Positions 35,188-48,290 of a stretch of DNA of 64,000 bases are shown here, in pieces. A model generated the notes under the pieces. That model worked only from the letters and a program-made list of their open reading frames with translations. It did no database searches and had not been told where the DNA came from. Position numbers and translations under genes: made by a program. Each line of letters begins with the position of its first letter. Position 1 is the stretch's first letter. This DNA comes from Nymphaea colorata (lineage: Eukaryota > Streptophyta > Magnoliopsida > Nymphaeales > Nymphaeaceae). The stretch lies in NCBI RefSeq assembly GCF_008831285.2, contig NC_045148.1:20205002-20269001 (forward strand), read 5' to 3'.

Positions 35188-36393
35188 ATTGGTTAAAAAT
35201 CTGTATCCTAATTATGTTGGTTCAAATATATGTTATTATACTTGCCTTACAGATATTCATCCGTCATTTTGGTTCCATGTTGATATTATGCATGACCAAA
35301 ATTTTATTTTATGTATCCATTAGTTGTTGAATTTTGGATCTCACAGTAAACGTTGTATTTTTTGGAGATTTGACTCGTTTATACCTTTTGCACAAAATCA
35401 AGATCTTGTTTGTACTAGATCTAAACATATTGCGATATGCATTGATTTTTAGATCAAATGACTTTACGAGTTGTACATTTTCTATAAGGCCCACGATTTT
35501 CTTTCCTTTTTTTAATTATTGAAAACGTTAATATGGGGATAAATTATAAATGGTAGATTAAATGATTGTTAAAAATAGCTGAAACTGTTAACTATATCAT
35601 TAAGGGGGAGGTTATGAAAAGAAATGAATGGGTTGCAAGTATATACCTGGCTGCTTGTAGTAAGTGAAATTAGTAGTAAGTGAAATTATTAAAGGAAACG
35701 AGAGATGATTGAGGGCAACTGAGAAGCCTTCCTCAAAAATCTTGTATGGGGGTGGTGCTGGCCATATATTGGCCTTATTTGACCCCATATTGCAACATTT
35801 TAGATTCCAATTCCTGCAGCCATAGTGATTAGGGTTCTAGCAACTAGAAATTAGGGAAAAATGAGAGCTAACCCATGTTTTCCTGTGTTTTGGGGTGAAG
35901 ATCTAGAGCAAAGCGTGACTGGTTTACGTGCTTCTCATCCGCATCTTGGAGGATCAAAGGAGCGAAGGAACAATGGGTTGAAACGGGGGACTGCAGAGTT
36001 GGAGTGACAGCCCTACAAGGCAACGGAATCAGCTACAACCTAGAGCAATAAGGTATGAGAATGTTCGGTTATGAGTGCAGCATGTAGCCCTTGTACCTTT
36101 GTGGCTTAGATATGTATATATATGTGCATGTTATAGTACTAGATCTATGTGTTTACCTGCCTATATATGAATTGATCTATGAAGTATGTCAGGCTGGAGA
36201 CAATTCCTAGCCCTAGGACCATGCTATCTATCCACAAGATTCATACTAAAAGAAAATCCAAGGAGACCACGTGCTGGTGCATGAACACTTGCAGTACTTA
36301 TATAAATCATTTAGTTTTCCTCTATGACAAATGAAATATGTAGTGAGGTAAGGAGACTTATCTAGGCAGCAAGCCTAGGAATGAACTTAAGCT

Positions 36394-37105
36394 TCCAGCG
36401 AACGGCGTTGTCAGCTCCGGTGTCGGAAGATGTCGAGTAAGGGCGTGTTGGATTCACCGCTTCTGGAGATTCTGCCTGTAAAATTTCATAATTTTTGGAG
36501 CAGCCGATAAAAAGATATTGATTTTTGAATGACTGCGTGTTGCTGGAGTGCTTTCTACGATGGAAGATTCGAAACTACGTCGGATTCCAGCGACCGGCAC
36601 TGTCAACTCTTGTGTCGAAAACTATCGAATAAGGACTCATTGGATTCATCTGCTTCTAAATATTATTTTTGTAAAATTTCATAATTTTTGGGTGAGCGGT
36701 TGCGGAGATATGGATTTTTGATTGACCGCCTATCACAGGAATACTTCCCTGTGAAACAAGAAACTGAACCAGATTCCGGCGACTGGCGCTGTCAGCTCCG
36801 GTGTCGGAAATATTGAGTAAGGGCTTGTTGGATTCATCAGCTTCTAAAGATTACTTCTACAAAATTTCATAATTTTTGGATAAGCGGTTGAGGAGATACA
36901 AATTTTTGAATGACTACCTGTTGCTAAAGTGCTTTCCATGACAGCTGAAGAACCAGCAACTTCTGGCAACTGGCGTTGCCAGCTCTGATGTCAAGTAAGG
37001 GCTCATTGGAATTGTCTGCCTCTGAAGATTCTACCAGTACATTTTAAGAAAATCCAATGAAAAGATATGAATTTTTGAGTGACTACCTCTCGCTGGAGTG
37101 CTTTC
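36394..37105. repeat. Four diverged tandem units of about 190 bases inside R3
   Basis: Units begin near 36394, 36586, 36775 and 36962 (periods 192, 189, 187) with 'tccagcgaacgg'-like text. Each later has 'attggattca'- and 'aaatttcataatttttgg'-like text. Divergence between units indicates an old amplification. Confidence 0.85.
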
Positions 37106-37530
37106 TGCCATGGTTGAAGAACCAGCGGCAGAACAGTTGTATCCTGTGTTATCCTCGTCAAATTCAGCTGGTGAGCAGGTTTGAGGATTTGATCCTAAGT
37201 CCCTTGGGGTCCCTCAGACCAAATTTCGAAACATTTGGAGCTGTGGGTGAAGTTTGGCGAATTTTACAAGAGTCGCTACCCTACATTGAGAGTCCTAAAT
37301 TTACGACGGTTGATGGCAGACACAAGAATGGTGGAGATTAACCAATGTATATTGTATAAAAATATATAAATATATATATATACACAGATATGAGGTGTAT
37401 TTGATACCAGTGGATACGCATAGTCATGAATTGATAACGGACATTAAATAAATAAGAAGTTGATTATTGATACCTGACACATATGTTAAAGTTGTTATCC
37501 CTAGTTTTTGGGAGTTGGAAGTGGCCAGAT

Positions 37531-37698
37531 CATGAGAGTGGAGCCCAAGGTTGGCTTTAGTGGAAACTACTAAACTTTCTCTAGTAATGGTAAACCCCAC
37601 ATTGAATGCATATGTCATGAGAGTGGAGCCCAAGGTTGGCTTTAGTGGAATTGACTAAACTTTCTCTAGTAATGGTAAACCCCACATTGAATGCATAG
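37531..37698. repeat. Two tandem units of about 84 bases inside R3
   Basis: Copies begin 'catgagagtggagcccaagg' near 37531 and 37615 and share 'aaactttctctagtaatggt'. Nearly identical, so more recent than the 190-base array. Confidence 0.9.
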
Positions 37699-40600
37699 AT
37701 GAAACGTGGACTATGTTTTATGCAATGGTACATCCGAGTGCGAGTATGAGTTTTGGTCCAGTGGTTGGTTCCGTCCCGGGAGGTAGTGGTGTGCATGAGC
37801 TTACTGCAGTCGCACACTTCTCCGTTCGCACTGAATGGCCCATAGGGTATTGGGCAGCACAAGGGTCCGTGATTTTGTTATGCTTTTGATTGGAGAGCGA
37901 GGTGTCTCCTGGTCCCTCGACCCGGGTGCCTAGAGGGGCCGGTCCATCACTTCAGGTAGCACCGGTGGTTCGACCTTGCTACTGCAGCGGCGATCTGGGA
38001 TATCTCATGAGCCTTCACTACAGGTTACCCTCGATCAGTTGGATCGTCTGGTGAAGATATGTTCTGTGCTACCTCTGAGTTGTGCCCACAGGGTTCTCTG
38101 CTGTTGGCTCGTCACAATGACCATGACCATTGTTATGATAGACCACCGTTGGAATTCTATGAATATTTGGAGGTTACGTACACCTCGTTCATGATAATCT
38201 AACAAAATTCTAAGGTGCATTAAGGATTGATGACTTATGGATGTTGGCCATAGAGTCGTCTTATGAATTTGTTTGGCATGGTTATATATTTACTTTGTCG
38301 GACTATGTTTTACTCATGGCTGAATATTTTCATACTCAGAGGAAATCTGACCCTTCTTCATATCTCTACAGGGAGTTCTTGAGTGATCGTTGCTACAGGA
38401 TTGACGTCCTCAGACCTTGTGATGGACTGGCATTGGCAATCTAGACACTATGTCGAGTCTGAGATTTGTGGATACTTTAATTGTTTGGTCTAAATGTTTT
38501 TTGTTGAGTCAAAGAGGGTGTCTCCTAAAACAATGTTAGATGTTTGATTGGCATTTGATTTGTTTTTTGTTTTGGTCATTGCTCATGTTTTTTTGGAGTA
38601 AGACTCATGTTGCTTCCGCTATTATTTATTAAAAAGAAAAAAAAATTGGTGTCAAAACTTGGGTCATGATAATTTCTAAGTGAGTAGCAATAGAGTGCTA
38701 AGAGATGACTTTCTTTTGCTCTTTATGAAAGAATATCCTAAGACAAAGATTACATTATTGTATGTTTAACATAGTTAAAAGGAATGATTATATTACTGTA
38801 TGTTAAGAGGTGTAAATCAACACTCTTAAACATGATGAGATCCATATGACATTGTGCACGGTTCATGATAGATTTGGATCCAAGCTAACCTGTTTGGATC
38901 ATTGGCTCCAAATACCCACACTTACATTGAATCCAATATATCATCATGTTTGTCCTTTTGCCTGCAGTTGTAAGGTAATACTCTTAAGCATGATAAAAGT
39001 TATATTAATGAAATATTTTATTTGAAGATCTATTGTACTAAAAGTTCTAGTACATAAAAATTTTATTTGCTCTTATTAGAGATGACTACGGGTATGAATT
39101 TAGATTTGCACCATATTAAAAGTAAGAAAAGGAAAAATCTTTGGTGGTGACTTAAGAGAACTAGATTGCCTTTTGGGACGAGATATTTGTTATCTTTTCT
39201 TATTGTTGTGTTTGGATCTATATTGATATGATCCGAATTTCAATATTTGAACTGATGAAATCCACATTACATAAAGTTTAGCTTCAGATCTAAATTGACT
39301 TGTTATGGATAGGTGGGAAAAATTCATATCTTGTTTGCTTTAGTTCTAATATAAGTTATCATGTTTGCCTTTGGATCTAATCAGATTGTAATCTTTGTTG
39401 CTCTTCTAGATTCAAATATCATTCTAAAGAACTATTGAATAAAGCTTCATTTGCTTCTCTTTCTTAGGAAAATAAATTTGTTTTAATGCATGCTCAAGAG
39501 ATGTAATATAACACTCTTGAACTAAAATTCATATTGGCAAGAATGCATTTATTTGAAGCTTTATAGCACTAAAGTGCTAGTACATGATAACTTGATTTTC
39601 TAAATAGAGAAATGAGTTAGCATTGATCCAAATATGGTTGTTGAATTGTATTGTATAATATTTCTATGAAAATCATGTGCTTTAAATTCATATTAGTTGT
39701 ACTGTGGACATTACTAGTCTGGATCTATGCTAATATAATATGGATCTTAAAATTCATGTAGCTTTTGGAATTGGATCTATTGATTGTTTGAGATCCACCT
39801 TACATGCAGCTTTGATTCAGATTTGAATATATATTTGGATATATGGTTAAACATCTATATCTTGTTTGTATTAGATCCAAACATGTTAAGTTATGCGGTT
39901 ATTTGTGGATCCAAATATGTTAGTATGCTACTAAGCAAGTTCTTGTCTGAGAATGAATTTGATTTCAATATTTGTCATGAGGTGTAAGATAACACCCGTG
40001 AATATAATAAGATCTACACTAACTAGATCCATATTGATATCTTTAGAGATATATAATGCATGTTAAGTTTATATCTAGAAGTTGAATAACATGTGACTAA
40101 ATGCATATGTATTGAATACCCAAATGAAGGTAGGGTATATGATGTTTTATGCATGAGATTGAGGTGTTCAAATAATAACACCGAAGACAATGATCCAGTG
40201 GGAGATCATAATCGATCTAATGGATGATATGATTTATTCAAAAGGTCAGTCTGGCAATGAACTGACTGGAGAATAGTTTGGTAATGAACCAACTGAACAT
40301 GATTCGTCTAAGGATTAGTCTGGTAATAAACTAACTGAAGAACAATTTGGTAATGAACCAAGTGAGCATGATTCATATGAAGATCAGTCTGATAATGAAC
40401 CGACTGGGCATTAAGTCCATTGATCATCTTGTGTATTGATTTATGGATCAATTAGGGAAATAACCAACTGAGTATAATTTTCTATTCTTCAGACATTGAT
40501 AATAGTCGCGAAAGTGAATAACTCCTACATGCATTTGTCGGTGGAGCTATGTATTGACCTTGATGAGTTAAATGAAATTCTTTTCTATAAGTGGGTATAT

Positions 40601-41179
40601 TAATGAAAACTGTACAAGAAGAAAAGTGCTTGAATGAGCGAGTATGAGCTAATTCCTCATTCTGTTAAATAGTCATAATAAAAATTAGGCATTGCTAATC
40701 AAATTGATGACTATGTAAATATTTGAAAAGTGGGAGCAGACTTAAATATACCATTTGCTATGTTGGAAAACAAATAAGTGTTTTGTTATATAATTATGTA
40801 TTGCATGAATTTAGAATGAAAGTTTTGGAACTCTTGTTGTTCAAATAGTTAAGTAATTGTGGAAAACAATAAAAGGAAAATATATCATTTACTCTCACTG
40901 TATACTAGTTTGTGTGTTGGACTTGATACAAGCTTTACAATTTGACTTGTCATTATACACTGAAAAAGTCTAGGTTGGCATTATTTTATGGCAGTTAAGT
41001 GTTTTCAGATATATTTGAAAGGTTGTGATGGAAAATCATTGAATGGAAAACTTCGTTACAAACCTTGAACAAAATTCAAGTTACGATGAACAAACTAATA
41101 AGAAAAACCACATAACTAAAAGATAAGAAAACCTACACATAGTGGAACCAAACTGGCGGTCTCATGGCCAAGTAGAAAA

Positions 41180-41575
41180 TGTTGGATAGTATTCCTGAGC
41201 CCTATCCTTCACCTCGTAACAGCAAGGGGGCCCACTTGCAGTTACAAAATTAAATTGCAAAACTGTTTTCATTATTTAAGATTGAAATTAATATTGCCTT
41301 TAATATTCAATCAATCTCTCATAGAAAGTAACCGCTTGTTGGGTTAAGGGAAAAGCTATGAGGCAACACTATATATGCCCAACTATTCTTTGATCTTGGA
41401 TAACATGTTGATCACCCTAAATCGGAGCCTCATAGAAGCAAACCCGTAAACATACTTCTTCCTCTTCTTCTCTATCTGTTTCATATGCTGCTTTTTGAGC
41501 GAGATGTCATGTGAGAATCTGTTGTGCAAGTGAAGGGCTGAACATAGGTAACGTTCTGCCGCTGTAAATCCATCA
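41180..41575 (+). repeat. 3' LTR of Copia-C
   Basis: 396 bases, begins TGTTGGATAGTATTCC after a weak polypurine tract (aagtagaaaa) and ends ATCCATCA. It resembles the start of the Copia-B LTR at 22227. Confidence 0.88.
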
Positions 41576-41726
41576 GCGACAAGTTCAAGTACACCCGAAA
41601 CTTTGACTATCTATGGCATTGCTCAGTGCGTTCAGTCAATGTCCCCAAGGCGCTGCAGATCTTGCTTAGAGATTGCCTTTGGCCAAATTCTTAGGGATGA
41701 TGGCGGTTCCATGGGTGTTTTAGTTT

Positions 41727-44615
41727 TGTCACGACCCAAGTTTTTGACACCAATTTTTTTATTATAATAATAACGAAAGCAACATTGAGTCATGACCAAA
41801 ACCAAATCAAATATACTGTATTAAAAAGACATTGATTTATTTCAACAATAAATCACTTGGACTTAGTCAACAAATGTAACCACAAAGCCCAAAACCGACG
41901 CAGTGTCCAGATTACCAATGTCCATCCATCACAAGACTGAGGATGTCGATCAAGTAGCCACAAACTTTCAAGAACTACATGTAGAGATAGAAGGAAGGGT
42001 CAAAATTCTTCTAAGTATGGAAGAATCTAGCCATGAATGGAACATGACCCAACAAAGTAATATTTGATCTCGTCAAACAAATACGTACGAGACCTTATGG
42101 TCAACAGCTATAAGTCCCCAAATCTTAATGCACATTAGAGTTACGTCTCATTATAAAAAACGAGGTGTACATAACCTCCAAATATTCGTCGACTTCCAAC
42201 CGTGGTCTATTATAATAATGTCATGGTCATTGTGCTAGGCAACAACAGAAAACCCCGTGGAAACAACTCACAGGTAACAAAGAACATATCTTCACCAGGA
42301 GATCCAACCACATCGAGGGTAACCTGTAGTGAAGCCTCCTGAGATATGCCAAATCATCGCTGCAGCAGCAAGGTCCAACCACCGGTGTTACCCGAAGTGG
42401 TAGACCAGCCCCTCTAGGCACTTGGGCTGAGGAACCAGGAGACACCTCGTTTTCCAACAAAAACAAAACAAAATCCCAAACCCTTGTGCCGCCCAATACC
42501 TTGTGGGCCCTCCTCCAGTGCAGACGGAGAAGTGTGCGGCTACAGTGAGGTCACGTGCACCACTACCTCCTGGGACGGAGCCAACCACTGGGCAGAAACT
42601 GATAGCCATACTCGCATGTACCGTTGCATACACAATCCACGTTTCATCTACGCATTCAAAAGTGAAGATTTATCGTTACTAGACAATCTATTACCTCTCA
42701 CGGAAACCGACCTTAGCCTGGTTTCCAAGACAAAACCAATAAGGCATTTTCTAACTTCATTAAATGGCAATAGAGCAAAGTCGAATAGACATGAAACAAC
42801 ACAAGGAGTAATATAATATAATCATCCTTCAGAAGCAAGAGAATTATATTTTAAATTCTTAGAAGGTGACTTTCGTCCTCTAATTTTTTACTTTATTTTC
42901 AGAACCCTTTGTTTGAAATTTTAAACAAAACTAAGGGCATCAAGCAGCAAGAAAACATAACATTTCATTTTTACATTCAAATTACAAACAAATTTATAAA
43001 AACCCCCTTTTAGCAATTTTTAAGAACTTGGAGGGTACTACTTTGCACTTTCGTATGAAATCTCCTGTTTTTGCTGAAATTAACTTTTCCAAGCATCTTT
43101 CTGAAAAAAGCTTTTAGCAAAAACATTGCGGTGTGAATTTATAAAAATTATAACAGCTTTTTTTAGAAATTCTCTAATAATATGGATCCTTTCTGAAATT
43201 TTTGAAATGGATACAAATTCGATCAAACCCTAGCCCTCTTCTCATTTTCTCGCTGGGTTTTCTCTCTCCTCTCTAGAGCCCTTCCTCGTCTTCTTGTTTC
43301 GCCCGACGGTGGCTTCCACCAACCTTCAACAACCAAAACCAGAGAAAAACGGGGCCAGAGGGAGAGATCGTCTTCCTCCCGCGAGCTCTGACGCTAGGGT
43401 TCCATGCCACTGTGCCACCGACCGACCGACGCCTCCAACCACCGCCGCCTCTTCCCCTGCTCTCATTCATTCAGCACTGTCATTTTGCTGCGACGGGGAT
43501 GAACCACAAGCCAAGAGGAACGGCAGGAGGAGGACGATGTGTTCCACCTTTACCCAAGTCGCCTCTCTGCCACCAGCGTGAGGAAGATGGCTGGTTTTCT
43601 AGTCGATCGGGTGACGGCTTCTACTCGTTGGTAAAAACCTATCATCTTTCCTTCCTTCCCTCAGATTTGGGTGTTGATTTTAAGCTTACTGTATGTCGAG
43701 CAGAGTCGGCCTTGCCCTCTGCCGGTGACAGTCTGGATTGCTCTTTTTTTTTTCTGTAGTTGGTTTGAATTCTCTAACACAACTCTTATTTCATATATGC
43801 ATGCTCTGTTCTAGGGTTGACTCTAGTCTCGGTTTTCTCACAAATAGAATAACAAAAGAAAATAAGGAGAATCAACTTTAATATAGGCACCAGAGAGTTT
43901 CAACACCCATCCAAGACTAACATGCTTCACACTTCAAATCAGAATCTAGCATGCTTTATACCTAAGAAATCAGAGATACTAGAACCAAGAGCATGAAGTC
44001 TCATTCCAACATACAACACCTCACACGTCTATTTCTATCTAGGCATGTAAATACATAAATTCACATGCATATCTATCTCTAAGCAATAAAAAGTACAAGG
44101 GCTTCATGATACATTCATAGCCGAATATTTCCATACCTTTCAAATCGGAGATAAATTCCCGTCAGCCACCTCTATGCCTCTGGTTCTTTCCCAGCAGCCA
44201 CCAACTTCGATCTTCTCCAAGAAGAAAGCAGAAATGAGGACCTTTCTCTCACTTTCTCTCTCTTTCTCTCAATTTCTCTGTTGTTGGACGTTCACCTCTA
44301 TGGCTGCAGCAAAAAGAGTGATTATTTGTTGTAAAACAGGGTTAAATAGACCCCTTTTCAATCCTCCCAAAACTGGCATACGAGTTTTGCAATCTCTTTC
44401 TCAAGGAAAGAAAATGACCTGTCCGTTTTCTTTCTCCTTTCCTTTAATATTTTCAGTTAGTAAATCATTCATTTCTTTCTATAACTGTTCTTTTTATGAT
44501 GAGATTGACAGTTTCAATTATATTTAACAGCCCTTTAAATCTACCGTTTATAATTCCTTCCCATATTAATGTTTTCCATAATTAAGGAAAAAGAAAGAAA
44601 ATCATGGGCCTTACA
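41727..44615 (+). mobile_element. R2: R-family element in CRK-E exon 1
   Basis: 2889 bases, TGTCACGACCC to GGGCCTTACA, with perfect target duplication AGTTT (41722-41726, 44616-44620). Joining the flanks restores the CRK frame exactly (SMGVLV | YHNVKCILKF), which fixes both ends. It matches R1 from end to end. No gag-pol, primer site or polypurine tract seen. The region near 43200-43750 has GC-rich short frames on both strands that I do not trust as genes. Confidence 0.88.
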
Positions 44616-46203
44616 AGTTTACCATAACGTCAAGTGCATTCTAAAATTCAGAACCTTTCCCATTTTCGTCCCCCCACCCCACAAGATTGCTCCTAGCAGA
44701 GCCATTTCCGTCTCTTCTAATTGCTCCCCAACAGCATCTAGCAACAAGGTTGGCAGCCCCCTTCACAGAAACCTCAAGGCTCTTTTCTCTTATTTTAGAG
44801 TGTGTGCACCTCTCTCGGGCTTCTACAGTTATACTGTGGGACTAGGCTCCAGCCAAGTCTATGGCCAAGCCTTGTGCCGAGACGACATCCCTGATGACGT
44901 TTGTTGGGAGTGCATTGCCCTGGCTTCTTCCAAAATCCAAGAATTATGCCCTAATAGTAGAAGGGGAATCATATGGCTCGACCACTGCCAGTTGCGCTAC
45001 TCTGACAAGAACTTCTCTGGCAAGGTAGATGTCTATGACAGGGCATGCCAACCAGCAGTGAACAATGCATCAAATCCTTCGAACTTCTATCAGAGTTTGA
45101 GAATCCTTGTAGCCAACCTGACCTCACTGGTGACGCAGAGTTCTCCTAATCGCTTCTTCACTAAGGGTGTCTCTGTCCTTGAGGAAGCAGAGAGGATCTA
45201 CGCTCTGGTGCAGTGCGTGAAAGATATACATGCAGACCAATGTGGGTGGTGCTTACAGAATGCCAGCTCCGATATTGCAGGATGCTTTAATAGAAAACAA
45301 AGCGGTCGCATCCTCAGGGGAAGCTGCAACTTGCCTTTTGGAGTGTGGCCTTTCTTCTCCAGCGATCCTACTGTGATATCACTTCCGAAGCCCAGTCACA
45401 GTGAGTCCACTCTGTGGCATCACATGCTTAAACAGATCTAAAATCCTAACCGTAAGCACCATTTTGGACAGTAGTGATGTAGAGAGACTGGTTCTTTTCT
45501 GTAGCTCATTGTGTTTCCTTCATATTTTTGTATTCTTTTCTGTTTGCAAAAGTAGGAAGTGATCCCTCCAGCAGGTTTTTGGGGTGTTTGCATTTAAGTG
45601 TAGATGCAACTTGGCGGATGACCAAATCTGCCCTCATCTGTTGCCAACAAGAGCAAGCTTGGAATTCTAATTAGTTGTTCCACAAACACCTCGATGAATG
45701 TCTGTTTGGTAAAGTGGACTGGTCTCCCATTCTCTTCACCTGTCCTTTGTCCTGTTGAAGCAACTAACTTTTTTGCTGTTGAATTTGGAATACCTATACT
45801 TCATCATGGCAGCAGGGTGTCAGGTCTTTCTGTTTTATTAGCTTATCAAATTGTATTTTTCTGCTTCCTTTTTACAGCTTCTTTACGTTCATTTTGTCCA
45901 TAATTAATTGATGGCAAGGACTTCCCAAAGTTGTCGGCTTTGTTTTGCTTTGGTTACTGAATTTCTCTGATTTGCTGACAATACCTTGTTCTACTTTCTC
46001 AAAAAAAGAAGAAAACAATCATACCCAACATAGAAGCTGCTGCTAGATGCTCCTGTGCCTTATGGGACCTTTACTTTCTACAAATTTTTGGACAACAATT
46101 GTACGTTGTAGTTGTGTTTAGTCCACATTGGACATCGAACAATTTGTAAACAACCACAAAGTATGAAAAACATAACAATTATCGTTTCAAAACAGGGCGT
46201 AAG

Positions 46204-46643
46204 TGTAATGCCCCAAATGTTTAGTCTCATATCGAACATTGTGGGGAATTTCAAGGGTTTATAAAGAGGGTCATTGATGAGAAGATTGCCCTGGTTCCTA
46301 GCCTTTTTCTGGTTAGGGCCGAAACTGCTAAAGGCGGGTTGGGATCCGTCGAATCAGGGGCCCGAGCCCGGGAGTGGGTCGGGTTGTTATAGTGGTATTA
46401 GAGCCGCTTTCAACACTCGGACCTTGGGTCCCACACACCTTAAGGGGGCTGGATTGTAATGCCTCAAATGTTTAGTCTCGTATCGAACATTGTGGAGAAT
46501 TTCAGGGGTTTATAAAGGGGGTCATTGATGAGAAGATTGTCATGGTTTCTAGCCTTTTTCTGGTTAAGGCTGAAACTGCTAGGGGGCGGGTTGGGATCCG
46601 TCGAATCAGGGGCCCGAGCCCGGGAGTGGGTCGGGTTGCTATA
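46204..46643 (+). mobile_element. TRIM-2: second TRIM, inside the transmembrane exon of CRK-E
   Basis: 440 bases; LTRs 46204-46391 and 46455-46643 (TGTAATG to TATA). The interior starts GTGGTATTAGAGCC (primer site with one change) and ends GGGGGCTGGAT (polypurine tract). Flanks GTAAG (46199-46203) and ATAAG (46644-46648) are the duplication. Removing it leaves exon 2 at exactly 105 bases, the length in CRK-F and CRK-G, encoding IYVVICFVGVLLLTTACVF. Same family as TRIM-1. Confidence 0.93.
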
Positions 46644-48249
46644 ATAAGCACTGGTGGATTTATGTTGTCATATGCTTTGTTGGTGTGCTACTGCTAACAA
46701 CAGCGTGTGTGTTTTGCTTAGTTTGGAGATGAAACCAGCATCCAGGTAAAGTTCATGTCCCTTTGAAAGGCTGTATAAGCCATCGATCTCACAAAAAAAT
46801 ATTCATATCTTTGATCGTCTATTTCATGTCGTCTTAGAGAATCAAAAACAGAAAGAAGCAACTTCAATGGATTCAGAAAAAGTAAAAGAGAATGAGGCAA
46901 CCTATAATTTACCACAATTCAGCCTGAGGACAGTGGGAGGTGCTACGGATAAATTTTCAAGATCAAATAAGCTTGGAGAAGGTGCTTATGGCCCTGTCCT
47001 CAAGGTAATTAGAGTAAATATTAACTCTTCTCTGATTCATCCTCCTATTATTTATTATTAATGAGAGAAAACTACCATACAGTTCTCCCTGTCACTTATT
47101 TGTAACAAAATGGTCGATTTATGAGTTCTTTAATTATACAGTTCAAAGGAGTTTAGTGTCTCAACGAACTGAAATTTTGTTCTCTTCTTTGATCTACGAG
47201 GGGAAGCTCCAAAAGACAGTCTCTTAGTAACACCCATTAAACTTTAGCTCTATAATCTAACAATTGTAAAGAAACCGTGTGACCTGGATGATATTTGAAA
47301 AATAGAAAGATGAATAATCTTTTGAAAATTAAGGGGAAAAAATTGATCACTGAGTTGAAATTTCTCTACAACGAGGAGCGTATGTTCGGTGATATGTCAC
47401 ATATGTTCAAGGTGTGAATGCAGGAATGAGTTGCTCACACTCACATCCATATATGCATATAATTGTCTATAAACAGTAAACCAATATTTTTTTTCTTTCT
47501 AAAAAGACCATGTTACTCAGGTTTGGAGAGTATTTACTCTTATTAGAATCACAAATGTATAAGAATTGGTGATGTTTTCCTTCCGAGGGAAACTTCCTGG
47601 TGGACAGGAAGTAGCTGTCAAGAGGCTGTCTGGTCGCACTGGGCAAGGCTTAAAGGAGTTAGGAATGAAGTTGAGTTGATAGCCAAAATTCAACACACAA
47701 ACCTGGTTAGGCTTATTGGTTTCTGCTTGGAAAATGATGAGATGATACTCATATATGAATATATGCCCAACAAAAGCCTTGATTTCATCCTTGAAGGTTA
47801 GTAGTTTTATTTGTTTAACATTCTTACACACACACACACACACACGCGAATCCAAGTGTGGATTTCTTGCTCAAAGCCTTCAAGGAGTATGCACAAAGAG
47901 GTCCGCATTAGTCGAACATACAGGTCCTTTTTCTGCATGTCGAGAAGATGTCAGCAGCTGGTATGCCTTAAAAGCTGCCTCCCCAGAGCATGAATTCATG
48001 TGCTTTCAGAAATAGCTTCAAGTTTTCCTACATAGATTACAAACTTAATGTCATGTACATGGCAGTAGAAATAACATTTTCCCATAAACCATGTGAACAA
48101 GGTATGAGACATTTGGAAGCTCCTTGAGCCCAAGATAAAATGTACTCTAATATTTCGAAAATTCAAATGTTATTGGAGGGTATGGGACATATATCATATA
48201 TCTTATGTCATCTCACATGGAACTGGACTCTTTTGAAACTTTGCAAGGG

Positions 48250-48290
48250 GGGAGAGAAAGAGAGAGAGAGAGAGAAAGAGAGAGGTTAGT
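48250..48290. repeat. (GA)n tract before CRK-E exon 5
   Basis: An interrupted GA repeat ahead of the exon-5 acceptor. Longer pure tracts occupy the same place in CRK-F (57012-57056) and CRK-G (63743-63797), so the tract is inherited from the common ancestor gene. Confidence 0.9.

Larger units (their letters stand above)
35483..38671 (-). mobile_element. R3: inverted copy of the R family nested in Copia-C
   Basis: 3189 bases. The plus-strand left end TATAAGGCCCACGATTTTCT is the reverse complement of the R2 right end, and the right end GGGTCATGATA corresponds to the TGTCACGACCC start. Flanks TTTTC (35478-35482) and ATTTC (38672-38676) are a probable 5-base duplication with one change. It carries extra tandem repeats (36394-37105 and 37531-37698) that help explain its greater length relative to R1 and R2. 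No coding region recognised. Confidence 0.75.
34840..40140. repeat. GGATCTA-rich filler of Copia-C (both sides of R3)
   Basis: Outside R3 (34840-35482 and 38677-40140) the DNA repeatedly uses the words ttGGATCTa, AGATCTAAA and GGATCCAAA, about every 40-100 bases, in an AT-rich background. It has no long open frame. It looks like an amplified, diverged non-coding filler, as seen in non-autonomous LTR elements. I cannot define a fixed period. Confidence 0.5.
32706..41575 (+). mobile_element. Copia-C: non-autonomous copia-type LTR element in CRK-E exon 1
   Basis: LTRs 32706-33046 and 41180-41575 end in TGTT and ATCCATCA; the target duplication is GTGAC (32701-32705) / GCGAC (41576-41580), one transition apart. 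Outside it CRK text resumes exactly (FWGD | KFKYTRN). Without R3 and its duplication the element is about 5.7 kb. The only copia coding is a linker remnant (40240-40415) and the 3' tail (41020-41179), both like Copia-B. No Gag, integrase or RT is visible. The rest is AT-rich filler plus an acetylornithine deacetylase fragment. The 5' LTR lacks about 55 bases near its start. The sequence after 33046 (gtcagagcc) may be a decayed primer site. Confidence 0.85.

Noticed and set aside
43294-43759. GC-rich open frames in R2
   Set aside because: No recognisable domain, and the frames are not shared with R1; probably leader-like LTR sequence.
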